Of a stretch of 19,365 bases of DNA, positions 8,144 through 15,041 are shown one piece after another. Under the pieces are notes generated by a model. The model saw only the letters and a list, made by a program, of their open reading frames with translations, had not been told where the DNA came from and searched no databases. Source of the DNA: Eubacteriales bacterium (GTDB lineage Bacteria > Bacillota > Clostridia > Oscillospirales > Acutalibacteraceae). Position numbers and translations under genes: made by a program. The stretch is from NCBI GenBank assembly GCA_030529125.1, contig JAUMXP010000009.1, positions 1 through 19,365 on the forward strand, written 5' to 3'. Position 1 is the first letter of the stretch. Every line of letters begins with the position of its first letter.

Positions 8144-8896
8144 TCAGATAAAATTCACAGGATCTGTGAGTGTTTTTGATTTTATGAATTCAACATCAGG
8201 GAAATGTTCTTTCAGAATACCACACAGAGGAGAGATAACCACATCTTCTGTGTTGAAATGTCCTGCTTCAACAGCGCATATCTTCTGTTCGTTAGCATAT
8301 ATGAAGAGATGGTGTTTGAGCTCACCTGTTACCAGCGCATCGAAGTCATATTTCTTGTGCAGTAGCAGTGCTTCGCCACCACCGCCCGAGCTGACAGCAA
8401 CAATCTTGATATTTTTGCCATCTGTGTATCTTACACCTTTACATGAAAGAGCGTTTTTTACATATGTTGCAAATTCATTATCAGACATTTCGTTTTCTAA
8501 ATTACCGACACATAAAAATTCTTCAGGATAGAGGGTTGTGTCAGTGAGTTTCAGTGCTTTTGCCAGTTGTGCATTAACACCGATATTCTCAGCAATATCA
8601 AGGTTAGTGTGCAGGCACAGAGCAGTAAGCTCTGCCTTGATAAGTTTGTACACAATATGGTCTGTCGGGATTTCGCTTAGTGGAGTGAAAATCACAGGAT
8701 GGTGGCTTATAATCAGCTCACAGCCTGCATTTTTCGCTTCATCAATGACTGCATCTGTAATATCAAGACACAGCATCGCTTTAGATACAGCAGTGCTTGC
8801 ATCTCCTACTAACAGACCTGAGTTGTCCCATTGAGCCTGTGTAGCTAAAGGAGCAATTTTCTCAGTATATTCAAGTATGTTATTTACCAGTGTCAT
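8144..8896 (-). CDS. Nif3-like dinuclear metal-centre protein (YqfO family)
   Basis: This 250-residue protein belongs to the Nif3/DUF34 family, often labelled GTP cyclohydrolase 1 type 2. The family binds two metals, but its physiological role is unsettled. Visible motifs are AQWDNSGLLVGD near 21-32, LIISHHPVIF with the metal-binding His pair near 65-66, the CLHTNLD segment, DALVTGELKHH and a C-terminal GHFNTED motif that supplies further ligands. It lacks the PII-like insert found in the roughly 370-residue Bacillus form, so it is the short version. The start overlaps the trmK stop by 4 bases (ATGA); trmK with nif3 is a widely conserved pair. Confidence 0.92.
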   Translation of the reverse strand: MTLVNNILEYTEKIAPLATQAQWDNSGLLVGDASTAVSKAMLCLDITDAVIDEAKNAGCELIISHHPVIFTPLSEIPTDHIVYKLIKAELTALCLHTNLDIAENIGVNAQLAKALKLTDTTLYPEEFLCVGNLENEMSDNEFATYVKNALSCKGVRYTDGKNIKIVAVSSGGGGEALLLHKKYDFDALVTGELKHHLFIYANEQKICAVEAGHFNTEDVVISPLCGILKEHFPDVEFIKSKTLTDPVNFI

Positions 8897-9549
8897 AGAT
8901 TACACACACCTTTGATTTTTTCGATAAGCGGGACAAAAGATTTGTCACCTAAAGCACGCTTGCTAAGGTGCGACAGAATATGCTCGATGTACGCCTTTGA
9001 TTCTTCATCTTCAGGGTTGAGTTTACCAAGATAAAAGAAACTCTCATTTTTATGCTCTTTTGTTCCCGTATATGTAACAAGCATGACCGTGTAGTGTTTG
9101 TTATCGCTTTCGCACGCTTTCTGTTCTATGATTTCAAAGCCGTTTTCACACAACCATGAGATAAGAACCTCGCATTTTGTCATAGGCTGTAAAATAAAGT
9201 GTTTACCTTTGTTTTTTGCCCATTCACATTCGCTTAAGATTTTTGTGATGAGTTCACCGCCCATGCCCGCGATTACAATATCATCAGCTTCGTTTTCATT
9301 CACGTTTTTCAATCCGTCTGAAAGTCTAAGTGTGATTTTATCTGATAGTTCAAAGCGATCTACGTCAGCTTTGCCACTGTTAAGTGGTCCTTCGTTTATA
9401 TCGCAAGCTAACGCGCTGTTAATAATACCGTTTTTAACAAGCCAGATAGGCAGGTAAGCATGGTCTGTGCCTATGTCAGCTAAAGTGCAGTTTTCTCTGA
9501 CGAAAGATGCACATAGCAAAAGTCGCTTGTCCAGTGTGAATAGTCGCAT
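8893..9549 (-). CDS. trmK: tRNA (adenine(22)-N(1))-methyltransferase TrmK
   Basis: TrmK methylates N1 of A22 in tRNA using S-adenosylmethionine. The 218-residue product has the SAM loop ADIGTDHAYLPIWL near residues 24-37, an ACDINEGPL segment, the conserved DDIVIAGMGGELI stretch and LQPMTKCEVLISWL, all typical of the TrmK/YqfN family. Length is normal. The start shares one base with the stop of the DUF1858 gene (TAATG) and the end overlaps nif3, so the three genes are tightly coupled. Confidence 0.93.
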   Translation of the reverse strand: MRLFTLDKRLLLCASFVRENCTLADIGTDHAYLPIWLVKNGIINSALACDINEGPLNSGKADVDRFELSDKITLRLSDGLKNVNENEADDIVIAGMGGELITKILSECEWAKNKGKHFILQPMTKCEVLISWLCENGFEIIEQKACESDNKHYTVMLVTYTGTKEHKNESFFYLGKLNPEDEESKAYIEHILSHLSKRALGDKSFVPLIEKIKGVCNL

Positions 9550-9749
9550 TACTGACCGATTGCTTCGTTGATTTTAGCGATAAGTGCATCAGCGTCAGCA
9601 CCGTGAACCTGACAAGCTTCGCTGATTGTTTCGCCTCTTGCAGCAGGACAACCTAAACAATGCATACCCATCTCAAAGAAAAAAGGAGCAACATCAGGAT
9701 ACATATCGAGCACATCGCCGATGATAGAATTTTTATTTACTTTACTCAT
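9549..9749 (-). CDS. DUF1858 small CxxC redox-type protein
   Basis: The 66-residue protein matches the DUF1858 domain (associated in some proteins with hybrid cluster protein). It has the segment GMHCLGCPAARGETISEAC, with Cys31, Cys34 and Cys46 that could form a redox disulfide or bind a metal. Its function is not known. The start at 9749 is chosen because GGAGG lies 8 bases upstream; an ATG two codons earlier is only about 2 bases from GGAGG. It is first in the unit with trmK and nif3 and has its own promoter. Confidence 0.88.
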   Translation of the reverse strand: MSKVNKNSIIGDVLDMYPDVAPFFFEMGMHCLGCPAARGETISEACQVHGADADALIAKINEAIGQ

Positions 9750-9757
9750 AATCATTA

Positions 9758-9762
9758 CCTCC
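9758..9762 (-). promoter_or_regulatory. Ribosome binding site that fixes the DUF1858 start
   Basis: GGAGG with an 8-base spacer to ATG at 9749. The upstream ATG at 9755 is too close to use it. Confidence 0.8.
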
Positions 9763-9782
9763 GAAAATATTAATACACAGCT

Positions 9783-9811
9783 ACTATATCATAAAATGGC
9801 GAAAAAAACAA
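9783..9811 (-). promoter_or_regulatory. Promoter for the DUF1858-trmK-nif3 operon
   Basis: TTGTTT (9806-9811), a 17-base spacer and TATAGT (9783-9788) on the minus strand. The -35 is imperfect, the spacing ideal, and it lies between the upstream terminator and the DUF1858 ribosome binding site. Confidence 0.6.
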
Positions 9812-9833
9812 TAAACTTCTACAAAATGCAGAA

Positions 9834-9854
9834 GGCACCCGAAACTCGGGTGCC
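9834..9854 (-). terminator. Hairpin terminator after the zinc-ribbon gene
   Basis: GGCACCCGA and TCGGGTGCC form a perfect 9-bp stem with a 3-base loop. On the minus strand the tail is TTCTGCATTTTG, T-rich but interrupted, so termination may be partial. It lies about 38 bases after the zinc-ribbon stop. Confidence 0.7.
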
Positions 9855-9891
9855 TGTGAGAAAAAAGGATATTAAAATATATCTTAAGATC

Positions 9892-10173
9892 TTAAGCTTC
9901 AGCTTCTTTTTTCTTTGCAAAGCAGTCGCTGCAATAGTAGTCTTTGCCTTCCATTGGTTTAAACGGAATTGTAGCTTCGCCGCCGCACTCTGCGCATACA
10001 GTAGTGTGCATCTCGCGTACTGATTTAACAGCATTCTTGCGAGCAACTCTGCAAGCCTTGCAACGCTGTGGTTCATTTACGAAACCTTTTTCTGCATAGA
10101 ATTCCTGTTCGCCTGCTGTGAATACAAATTCAGCACCACAATCTTTGCAGACCAGAGTCTTGTCTTCGTACAT
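9892..10173 (-). CDS. Small zinc-ribbon protein with two four-Cys sites
   Basis: The 93-residue protein has two likely zinc sites. Site one is Cys9, Cys12, Cys38 and Cys41, with CKDCGAEFVFTAGEQEFY leading to RCKACR, the pattern of the probable zinc-ribbon family seen in many Clostridia. Site two is Cys60, Cys63, Cys81 and Cys84, with CAECGGEATIPFKPMEG then YYCSDCF. The two sites are joined by a basic stretch (KNAVKSVR). The tail is Lys/Glu-rich. GAGG 8 bases before ATG supports the start. It follows the sigma factor gene by 71 bases and is probably co-transcribed. A nucleic-acid binding role is plausible but not shown. Confidence 0.88.
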   Translation of the reverse strand: MYEDKTLVCKDCGAEFVFTAGEQEFYAEKGFVNEPQRCKACRVARKNAVKSVREMHTTVCAECGGEATIPFKPMEGKDYYCSDCFAKKKEAEA

Positions 10174-10203
10174 AGTGTAACCTCACTTAGAATAATTATT
10201 TCA

Positions 10204-10240
10204 TCCCGTGACGGAGTTGCACCGCCATAATCTCTCGGGA
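10204..10240 (-). repeat. Inverted repeat between the sigma and zinc-ribbon genes
   Basis: TCCCG and CGGGA arms enclose a second small stem (GGCGG with CCGTC on the minus strand, loop TGCAACT). There is no U-run, so it is more likely a transcript-processing or translation-modulating structure than a terminator. Its function is unknown. Confidence 0.4.
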
Positions 10241-10244
10241 CATA

Positions 10245-10838
10245 TTACTGTGATAATTTTTTGCGGATACGACACAGCGCGTTGTCGACAGCTTTTTCGC
10301 TGATAGAAAGTGCTGTCGCAGATTGCTTGTATGAGTATCCTGACAGGTACAGTCTGAGCACCTTTTTCTCAAGTTCAGACAGAACACCATCGAGTCTATT
10401 AAATACGGATTTTATGTAATCCTTGCTTTCAAAAAGTTCCTGAACTGACATAGCGTTAATGTCTTCAATTTCAGAAACATTATCGTCTATAGGGACAATG
10501 TTGGATGTTGGGACTTGTCCGCGTTTATTCTGGTGTCTGCTGATAGAACGAAAGCGGTTTTCCACACAGAGCATAGCGTAGTTTTTGAAAGTCATACCAC
10601 GCTCATTATCAAAAGTTTTACACGCAGACAAAAGACCGATAAGACCTTCCTGCATAAAGTCTGAAAGCTCGTAGCCTTCAGCGCAGTAGCGGTACTTTGA
10701 AGCGATAGTGGAGATTAGGTTGAGGTAACGTGCACAGATAGCTTCAAATGCACAGTCACAGCGGTCGCTTTCGCATTTAATCAGTGAAGCGAGAGTAGCG
10801 TCATCACAGTGTTCAAAAGAATATGCCGAATACTGCAA
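10245..10838 (-). CDS. RNA polymerase sigma-70 family factor (SigH-like)
   Basis: The 197-residue protein has sigma region 2 at about 30-101, with CARYLNLISTIASKYRY, YELSDFMQEGLIGLLSACKTF and the DNA-melting part FKNYAMLCVENRFRSISRHQNKR. Region 4 at about 148-197 has SELEKKVLRLYLSGYSYKQSATALSISEKAVDNALCRIRKKL, a clear helix-turn-helix. This layout resembles Firmicute SigH (Spo0H) and related alternative sigma factors rather than an ECF factor. The start is TTG at 10838, with AGGTGG placed 7 bases upstream. It has a consensus promoter and is followed by the zinc-ribbon gene. Whether it is a true SigH or a paralogue cannot be settled here. Confidence 0.88.
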   Translation of the reverse strand: MQYSAYSFEHCDDATLASLIKCESDRCDCAFEAICARYLNLISTIASKYRYCAEGYELSDFMQEGLIGLLSACKTFDNERGMTFKNYAMLCVENRFRSISRHQNKRGQVPTSNIVPIDDNVSEIEDINAMSVQELFESKDYIKSVFNRLDGVLSELEKKVLRLYLSGYSYKQSATALSISEKAVDNALCRIRKKLSQ

Positions 10839-10845
10839 AAACTGT

Positions 10846-10851
10846 CCACCT
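10846..10851 (-). promoter_or_regulatory. Ribosome binding site supporting the TTG start of the sigma gene
   Basis: AGGTGG (within GAGGTGG) ends 7 bases before TTG at 10838. No ATG or GTG competes nearby. Confidence 0.75.
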
Positions 10852-10874
10852 CACAAAACATATATATTTACATT

Positions 10875-10903
10875 ATGATACACTTTTTTTATTAAAAAGT
10901 CAA
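10875..10903 (-). promoter_or_regulatory. Promoter of the sigma factor gene
   Basis: TTGACT (10898-10903), a 17-base A/T-rich spacer and TATCAT (10875-10880) on the minus strand. This is a good housekeeping-type match; the start would be about 30 bases before the TTG codon. Confidence 0.75.
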
Positions 10904-11013
10904 TAAAAAATTAGTTTTTATGAACAAAATCGCAAAAAATGATAATTATTATTATGCAAAATATACAAAATACTGTCGTATTATTTTACTTTTAGTCGAA
11001 AAGCATCGTGTGG

Positions 11014-11019
11014 TATAAT
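11014..11019 (+). promoter_or_regulatory. Extended -10 promoter of the comM-like gene
   Basis: TGGTATAAT gives a perfect -10 with an upstream TGn extension. The -35 position 17 bases upstream (TTTAGT) is poor, which is usual for extended -10 promoters. It diverges from the sigma gene promoter. Confidence 0.65.
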
Positions 11020-11056
11020 AAAAAAGACATGATGTTTTGTTTCTGGAGGGTTTGTT

Positions 11057-12583
11057 TTGGTAGTAAAATGTAATAGTTTAGGGCTGTTTGGAATAGATAG
11101 TTTTTGTGTAGAAGTTGAAGCAGATGTCTCAAAAGGAATTCCAGCTTTTGATATTGTAGGTCTGCCTGATGCTTCGGTTAAGGAGAGCAAAGACCGAGTG
11201 CGCTCCGCTATGAAAAACTGTGGTTTTGAATTTCCTACAGTAAGAATAATAATTAATCTTGCTCCTGCAGATATTAAAAAAGAAGGTCCTGTGTATGACC
11301 TTCCTATATTGGTTTCACTGCTTCAGGCAACCTCGCAGATTAACGCTGATTTGTCCGATTGTGCTTTTGTTGGTGAGCTATCGCTTTCAGGCGAATTAAG
11401 ACGTATAAACGGTGTTTTACCTATGGCGATTAAAGCGGCACAGTCAGGTATAAAGAAACTCTTTGTTCCATTTGAAAATGCACTTGAGGGAGCAGTAGTA
11501 AAGGGGATAGAAGTTTACCCTGTAAAAACTGTTTTTGAGCTTGTGGACCACTTGAGAGGGTTAAGAACTATAGCGCCTACTGTGTATACTCATGATGATA
11601 GTGATGATGTATCAAAAGTGCTTGATTTTTGTCAGGTAAAAGGGCAGTATGAAGCAAAACGAGCGCTCGAAATAGCTGCCGCAGGCGGTCATAACGTACT
11701 TCTTATAGGACCTCCGGGTTCAGGTAAAAGTATGCTTGCTAAGCGCATGGGTACTATATTGCCGAAAATGACATTTGACGAGATGATTGAAACCACTAAA
11801 GTTCATTCTGTTGCAGGTCTTATGCCTGATAAAGCAGGACTGATTTCTTCACGTCCTTTCAGAGCTCCACACCACTCAATCTCTGCGGTAGGTTTATCCG
11901 GTGGTGGCACAGTACCTAAACCGGGTGAGATTTCACTGTGTCATAACGGTGTTCTGTTTTTAGACGAATTGCCTGAGTTTTCACGCAGTGCACTCGAAGC
12001 TTTGCGCCAGCCTGTAGAAGATTCTACCGTTACTATCAGCAGGGCCATGGGTAGGCTTACTTATCCGTGTTCATTTACTTTGATTGCGGCTATGAATCCT
12101 TGTCCGTGCGGTTTTTACAATCACCCTGTACGTCAGTGCACATGTAGCGAAGATAGCGTGCGTAGGTATTTGAGCAGAATCTCAGGACCATTACTGGACA
12201 GAATAGATATACATGTCGAAGTTCCGCCTGTTGACTACGATAATCTGACTGTGAAGTCACAGGAAGAAAAGTCAGAGGATATCCGCAAGCGAGTAAATGC
12301 AGCACGTGCTATACAGACTGCGCGTTATGAGGGAACTTCTATTAATTGTAACGCAAATCTGGATGCATCTATGTTTGAGAAAGTATGTGTCATTGATGAT
12401 AGAGCGAATATGCTACTCAAAGCAGCATTCGAGCGCATGGGACTCACAGCCAGAGCGTACGACAGAATATTGAAAGTCGCACGCACTATTGCTGATCTTG
12501 ATAATAGCGAGATTATTCGTGCATCACACATAACCGAGGCCATACAGTTTAGATCGCTCGACCGCAAGTACTGGGGCAGATAA
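11057..12583 (+). CDS. YifB/ComM-family Mg-chelatase-like AAA+ ATPase
   Basis: The 508-residue product has the N-terminal ChlI-like domain (VEVEADVSKGIPAFDIVGLPD, then NLAPADIKKEGPVYDLPI), a AAA+ core with Walker A GPPGSGKS at 218-225, Walker B near LFLDELPEF, the AAMNPCPCGFYNHPVRQCTCS Cys cluster, and a C-terminal domain ending FRSLDRKYW. In Gram-negatives ComM is a branch-migration helicase in natural transformation; the role of the Firmicute protein is less clear. The start is TTG with GGAGGG 6 bases upstream. It is a single-gene unit divergent from the sigma gene. Confidence 0.93.
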   Translation: MVVKCNSLGLFGIDSFCVEVEADVSKGIPAFDIVGLPDASVKESKDRVRSAMKNCGFEFPTVRIIINLAPADIKKEGPVYDLPILVSLLQATSQINADLSDCAFVGELSLSGELRRINGVLPMAIKAAQSGIKKLFVPFENALEGAVVKGIEVYPVKTVFELVDHLRGLRTIAPTVYTHDDSDDVSKVLDFCQVKGQYEAKRALEIAAAGGHNVLLIGPPGSGKSMLAKRMGTILPKMTFDEMIETTKVHSVAGLMPDKAGLISSRPFRAPHHSISAVGLSGGGTVPKPGEISLCHNGVLFLDELPEFSRSALEALRQPVEDSTVTISRAMGRLTYPCSFTLIAAMNPCPCGFYNHPVRQCTCSEDSVRRYLSRISGPLLDRIDIHVEVPPVDYDNLTVKSQEEKSEDIRKRVNAARAIQTARYEGTSINCNANLDASMFEKVCVIDDRANMLLKAAFERMGLTARAYDRILKVARTIADLDNSEIIRASHITEAIQFRSLDRKYWGR

Positions 12584-12608
12584 TGTCGAAAACATAGTTC
12601 TATTATCG

Positions 12609-12667
12609 AATTATTTACAAAATAATTACAGAGTAGAATAATAATTATAGAATTTTCCTATTATTTT
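12609..12667 (+). terminator. Possible weak A/T-rich terminator after the comM-like gene
   Basis: AATTATTT and AAATAATT form an 8-bp stem with a 3-base loop (12609-12627). A second imperfect stem near 12637-12667 ends in a T-rich tail. Both are A/T only, so stability is low. Confidence 0.3.
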
Positions 12668-12720
12668 AATGCGCTTTTACATACAACTTGACTAAAATTT
12701 GTTACAAAAGGTAATTTCAG

Positions 12721-12749
12721 TTGACATTGTTTCATGGTTGTATTATCTT
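12721..12749 (+). promoter_or_regulatory. Probable murA promoter
   Basis: A perfect TTGACA (12721-12726), a 17-base spacer and TATCTT (12744-12749). The -10 matches 4 of 6 consensus bases. A start near 12756 would give a leader of about 130 bases before murA. Confidence 0.6.
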
Positions 12750-12760
12750 TATATTGGATG

Positions 12761-12844
12761 ATGGTATGGTATGCTTGTCCGTAGTATGCGGATAACTATA
12801 TGTACCATTATAGTCGGAATTTCCGGCTGATTATTTTTGACTAT
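12761..12844 (+). promoter_or_regulatory. Structured murA leader, possible attenuator
   Basis: Stem A: TTGTCCG (12775-12781) with CGGATAA (12789-12795), closed further out by ATGGTA (12761-12766) and TACCAT (12803-12808). Stem B: AGTCGG (12812-12817) with CCGGCT (12823-12828), followed by GATTATTTTT, which looks like a weak terminator. Stem C: ATAGTC (12810-12815) with GACTAT (12839-12844), which would exclude stem B. The pairings are seen by eye; the regulatory role is inference. Confidence 0.4.
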
Positions 12845-12886
12845 CAGGCATATATTATATATACAATTTTAGGAAGTGTGCAGATT

Positions 12887-14182
12887 TTGGAGAAATTTGT
12901 AGTTAACGGCGGCAACAAGCTCTTTGGCGAAGTAACCGTCAGCGGTGCGAAAAACGCAGCGGTAGCTATTATCCCTGCAGTTATTTTGTGCGACGAGCCA
13001 TGCCGTATTGAGAATATACCGAATATCAGTGACGTAACTCTTATAGCAACTATCCTTCAGGACTTGGGTGCTGTTGTTAAGCGTGTCGACAAGTCTACAC
13101 TTGACATCGACCCTAGACCAATCAACACCTATGTTGCTACTAATGACTCAGTTCGTGGTATGCGTGCGTCATACTATCTGCTGGGTGCGTTGCTTGGACG
13201 ATTCCACAACGCTAAAGTAGCTTTACCTGGCGGATGCAATTTTGGTGTCAGACCTATTGACCAGCATTTAAAGGGTTTTGCACTTATGGGTGCTAAGAAC
13301 GAGCTGATTAATGGTGCTATTATTGAATCTACTTCTGACCGTCCGCTTCACGGCGCGAAGATTTATTTTGATACAGTATCTGTCGGTTCTACTATGAACA
13401 TCATTCTCGCTGCTGTAAAAGCTGAGGGACAGACTATTATTGAGAACGCTGCCAAGGAACCACACATTGTTGACCTTGCTAACTTCTTAAACTCCATGGG
13501 TGCTAATATCCGTGGTGCAGGTACTGACGTTATCAAAATCCGCGGTGTTGAATATCTGCGCGGTATCACATATTCTATTATCCCTGACCAGATTGAAGCA
13601 GGCACATATATGGCTGCTGCAGCTGCAACAAGAGGCAAGATTACTGTAAGAAATATTACACCTAAGCATCTTGACTCTATTTCTTCTAAGCTCAGAGAAA
13701 TGGGTGTAGAGGTTGAAGAATACGACGAGGCTGTTGTTGTTGATGCGACATCACGTCCGCTTAACCGCGTTAATATCAAGACAATGCCTCACCCAGGTTT
13801 TCCTACTGACTGTCAGCCTCAGTTCGCAGCACTTTTAGCTTCTGTTAACGGTACGTCTATAATAAACGAAAATGTTTGGGATAATCGCTATCAGTATATT
13901 GCTGAGCTTGTCAGAATGGGCGCTAAGATTTCTGTAGAGGGTAGGCTTGCTATCATTGAGGGCGGTTCGTACCTCACAGGTGCACCTGTAAAGGCTACTG
14001 ACCTCAGAGCAGGCGCTGCTATGATTATTGCAGCACTTATCGCAGAGGGTACAACATATATCTCAGGTATCAGTTATATCGAGCGTGGTTATGAGGATGT
14101 AATCAACAAGTTCAGGGCACTTGGTGCAGATATCAAGAAGATATACATTCCTGATAACGACGAAGTTGCTACAACAGCTTAA
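12887..14182 (+). CDS. murA: UDP-N-acetylglucosamine 1-carboxyvinyltransferase MurA
   Basis: MurA transfers enolpyruvate from phosphoenolpyruvate to UDP-GlcNAc, the first committed step of peptidoglycan synthesis. With the TTG start at 12887 the protein has 431 residues, normal for the family, and begins MEKFVVNGGNKLFGEVTVSG. Lys22 in SGAKNAA and the active-site Cys117 in PGGCNFGVRPIDQH are present, so it is the fosfomycin-sensitive (Cys) form. FPTDCQPQFAALLA and the C-terminal DLRAGAAMIIAALIAEG block also match. AGGAAG about 10 bases upstream is an acceptable ribosome binding site. A longer frame from an ATG at 12800 adds 29 residues unlike any MurA N-terminus. Many Firmicutes have two MurA copies; this may be either. 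Confidence 0.96.
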   Translation: MEKFVVNGGNKLFGEVTVSGAKNAAVAIIPAVILCDEPCRIENIPNISDVTLIATILQDLGAVVKRVDKSTLDIDPRPINTYVATNDSVRGMRASYYLLGALLGRFHNAKVALPGGCNFGVRPIDQHLKGFALMGAKNELINGAIIESTSDRPLHGAKIYFDTVSVGSTMNIILAAVKAEGQTIIENAAKEPHIVDLANFLNSMGANIRGAGTDVIKIRGVEYLRGITYSIIPDQIEAGTYMAAAAATRGKITVRNITPKHLDSISSKLREMGVEVEEYDEAVVVDATSRPLNRVNIKTMPHPGFPTDCQPQFAALLASVNGTSIINENVWDNRYQYIAELVRMGAKISVEGRLAIIEGGSYLTGAPVKATDLRAGAAMIIAALIAEGTTYISGISYIERGYEDVINKFRALGADIKKIYIPDNDEVATTA

Positions 14183-14199
14183 TTTAACATTAAACATCA

Positions 14200-14226
14200 A
14201 AGGGTACACAAAGTACCCTTTTGTTA
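14200..14226 (+). terminator. Terminator after murA
   Basis: AAGGGTAC (14200-14207) and GTACCCTT (14213-14220) form a perfect 8-bp stem with a 5-base loop, followed by TTGTTATT. It sits only about 15 bases before the next start codon. Confidence 0.75.
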
Positions 14227-14241
14227 TTATATGAGGTTTTT

Positions 14242-15030
14242 ATGGCGAAGATAGTTCCGCTTTTCAGCTCGAGTAGTGGCAACAGCTATTACATCAGCGG
14301 CAACAACGAGGGAATACTCGTTGATGCAGGCAGAAACTGCAAACAGCTCGAGCTTGCACTTTTATCAAACGAAATAGATACAAAAACCATCAAAGCGATT
14401 TTTGTCACACATGAGCACACAGACCACTGCTCTGCGCTCAGAGTTTTTGCCAAGCGCTACGCTCTGCCGATTTATGCTACACAGGGTACACTTGATGCAT
14501 TAATCAGGTCAGATAGAGTGGAGGCAAAGGCAGTGCTTAAAGCGATAGAAGACGAAGTTATCGTAGGAGATATGAAGATAAAGAAAATCAACACTTCTCA
14601 CGATGCTGCTGACAGCTGCGGATACTTCATCACTACAGCCGATAATCGCAAGTGTGCTGTAGTTACTGATACAGGCTATCTGACAAGTGAGTCAAAAGAC
14701 GCACTGACACGTGCTAATCTGGCTGTTATTGAGTCCAACCACGATATTGAAATGCTGAAAAATGGTCCGTATCCTTACATACTCAAACAGCGTGTTCTGT
14801 CAATGACTGGGCACTTATCAAACGTTGATTGTGCTGCGTTTTTGCCATCAATGATAGAAAGCGGCGTTACCAGGTTACTACTTGCGCATTTAAGCAAGGA
14901 AAACAATACTCCAAGACTTGCACTCGAAACCGCAAAGGCTGTATTGTCTAATGCAAATATGCAGTGTGATATCGACTACACTGTCGATACCGCTCCTGTT
15001 GAAACAAACGGAAAATCAATTGTTTTTTAA
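14242..15030 (+). CDS. Metallo-beta-lactamase-fold hydrolase (WalJ/YycJ-like)
   Basis: The 262-residue protein begins MAKIVPLFSSSSGNSYYI. It has the zinc-binding THEHTDHCSAL motif, a further His in NTSHDAADSCGYFI, an Asp in VVTDTGYL and a late His in TGHLSNVDC and LAHLSKENN. The SSSGNSYYI opening and these motifs are typical of the YycJ/WalJ group of metal-dependent hydrolases, thought to be nuclease-like; the substrate is unknown. The ATG at 14242 is preceded by TGAGG with a 5-base spacer; the frame also opens at TTG 14221 inside the murA terminator, which is not credible as a start. rlmH follows 11 bases after its stop. Confidence 0.9.
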   Translation: MAKIVPLFSSSSGNSYYISGNNEGILVDAGRNCKQLELALLSNEIDTKTIKAIFVTHEHTDHCSALRVFAKRYALPIYATQGTLDALIRSDRVEAKAVLKAIEDEVIVGDMKIKKINTSHDAADSCGYFITTADNRKCAVVTDTGYLTSESKDALTRANLAVIESNHDIEMLKNGPYPYILKQRVLSMTGHLSNVDCAAFLPSMIESGVTRLLLAHLSKENNTPRLALETAKAVLSNANMQCDIDYTVDTAPVETNGKSIVF

Positions 15031-15041
15031 GGTTGATAAAT

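Larger units (their letters stand above)
12584..12886 (+). other. 303-base intergenic region: weak terminator, promoter and murA leader
   Basis: The first part (12584 to about 12700) is very A/T-rich and carries two A/T-only hairpins. The second half holds a likely murA promoter at 12721-12749 and a leader with three possible stems. An open frame starting at 12800 continues into murA, but its extra 29 residues do not look like MurA and have no ribosome binding site, so I do not treat it as coding. No tRNA or known riboswitch was recognised. Confidence 0.6.

Noticed and set aside
10181..10244. A riboswitch in the gap between the sigma and zinc-ribbon genes
   Set aside because: The stems do not match any riboswitch class I know, and the gap is too short for most of them.
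12800..12886. A 29-residue N-terminal extension of MurA from an upstream ATG
   Set aside because: No ribosome binding site, overlap with the leader hairpins, and the extension is unlike MurA N-termini; TTG at 12887 gives the normal length and opening.
13363..13779. A 138-codon open frame on the minus strand inside murA
   Set aside because: Shadow of a well-supported gene; the composition and lack of signals argue against coding.
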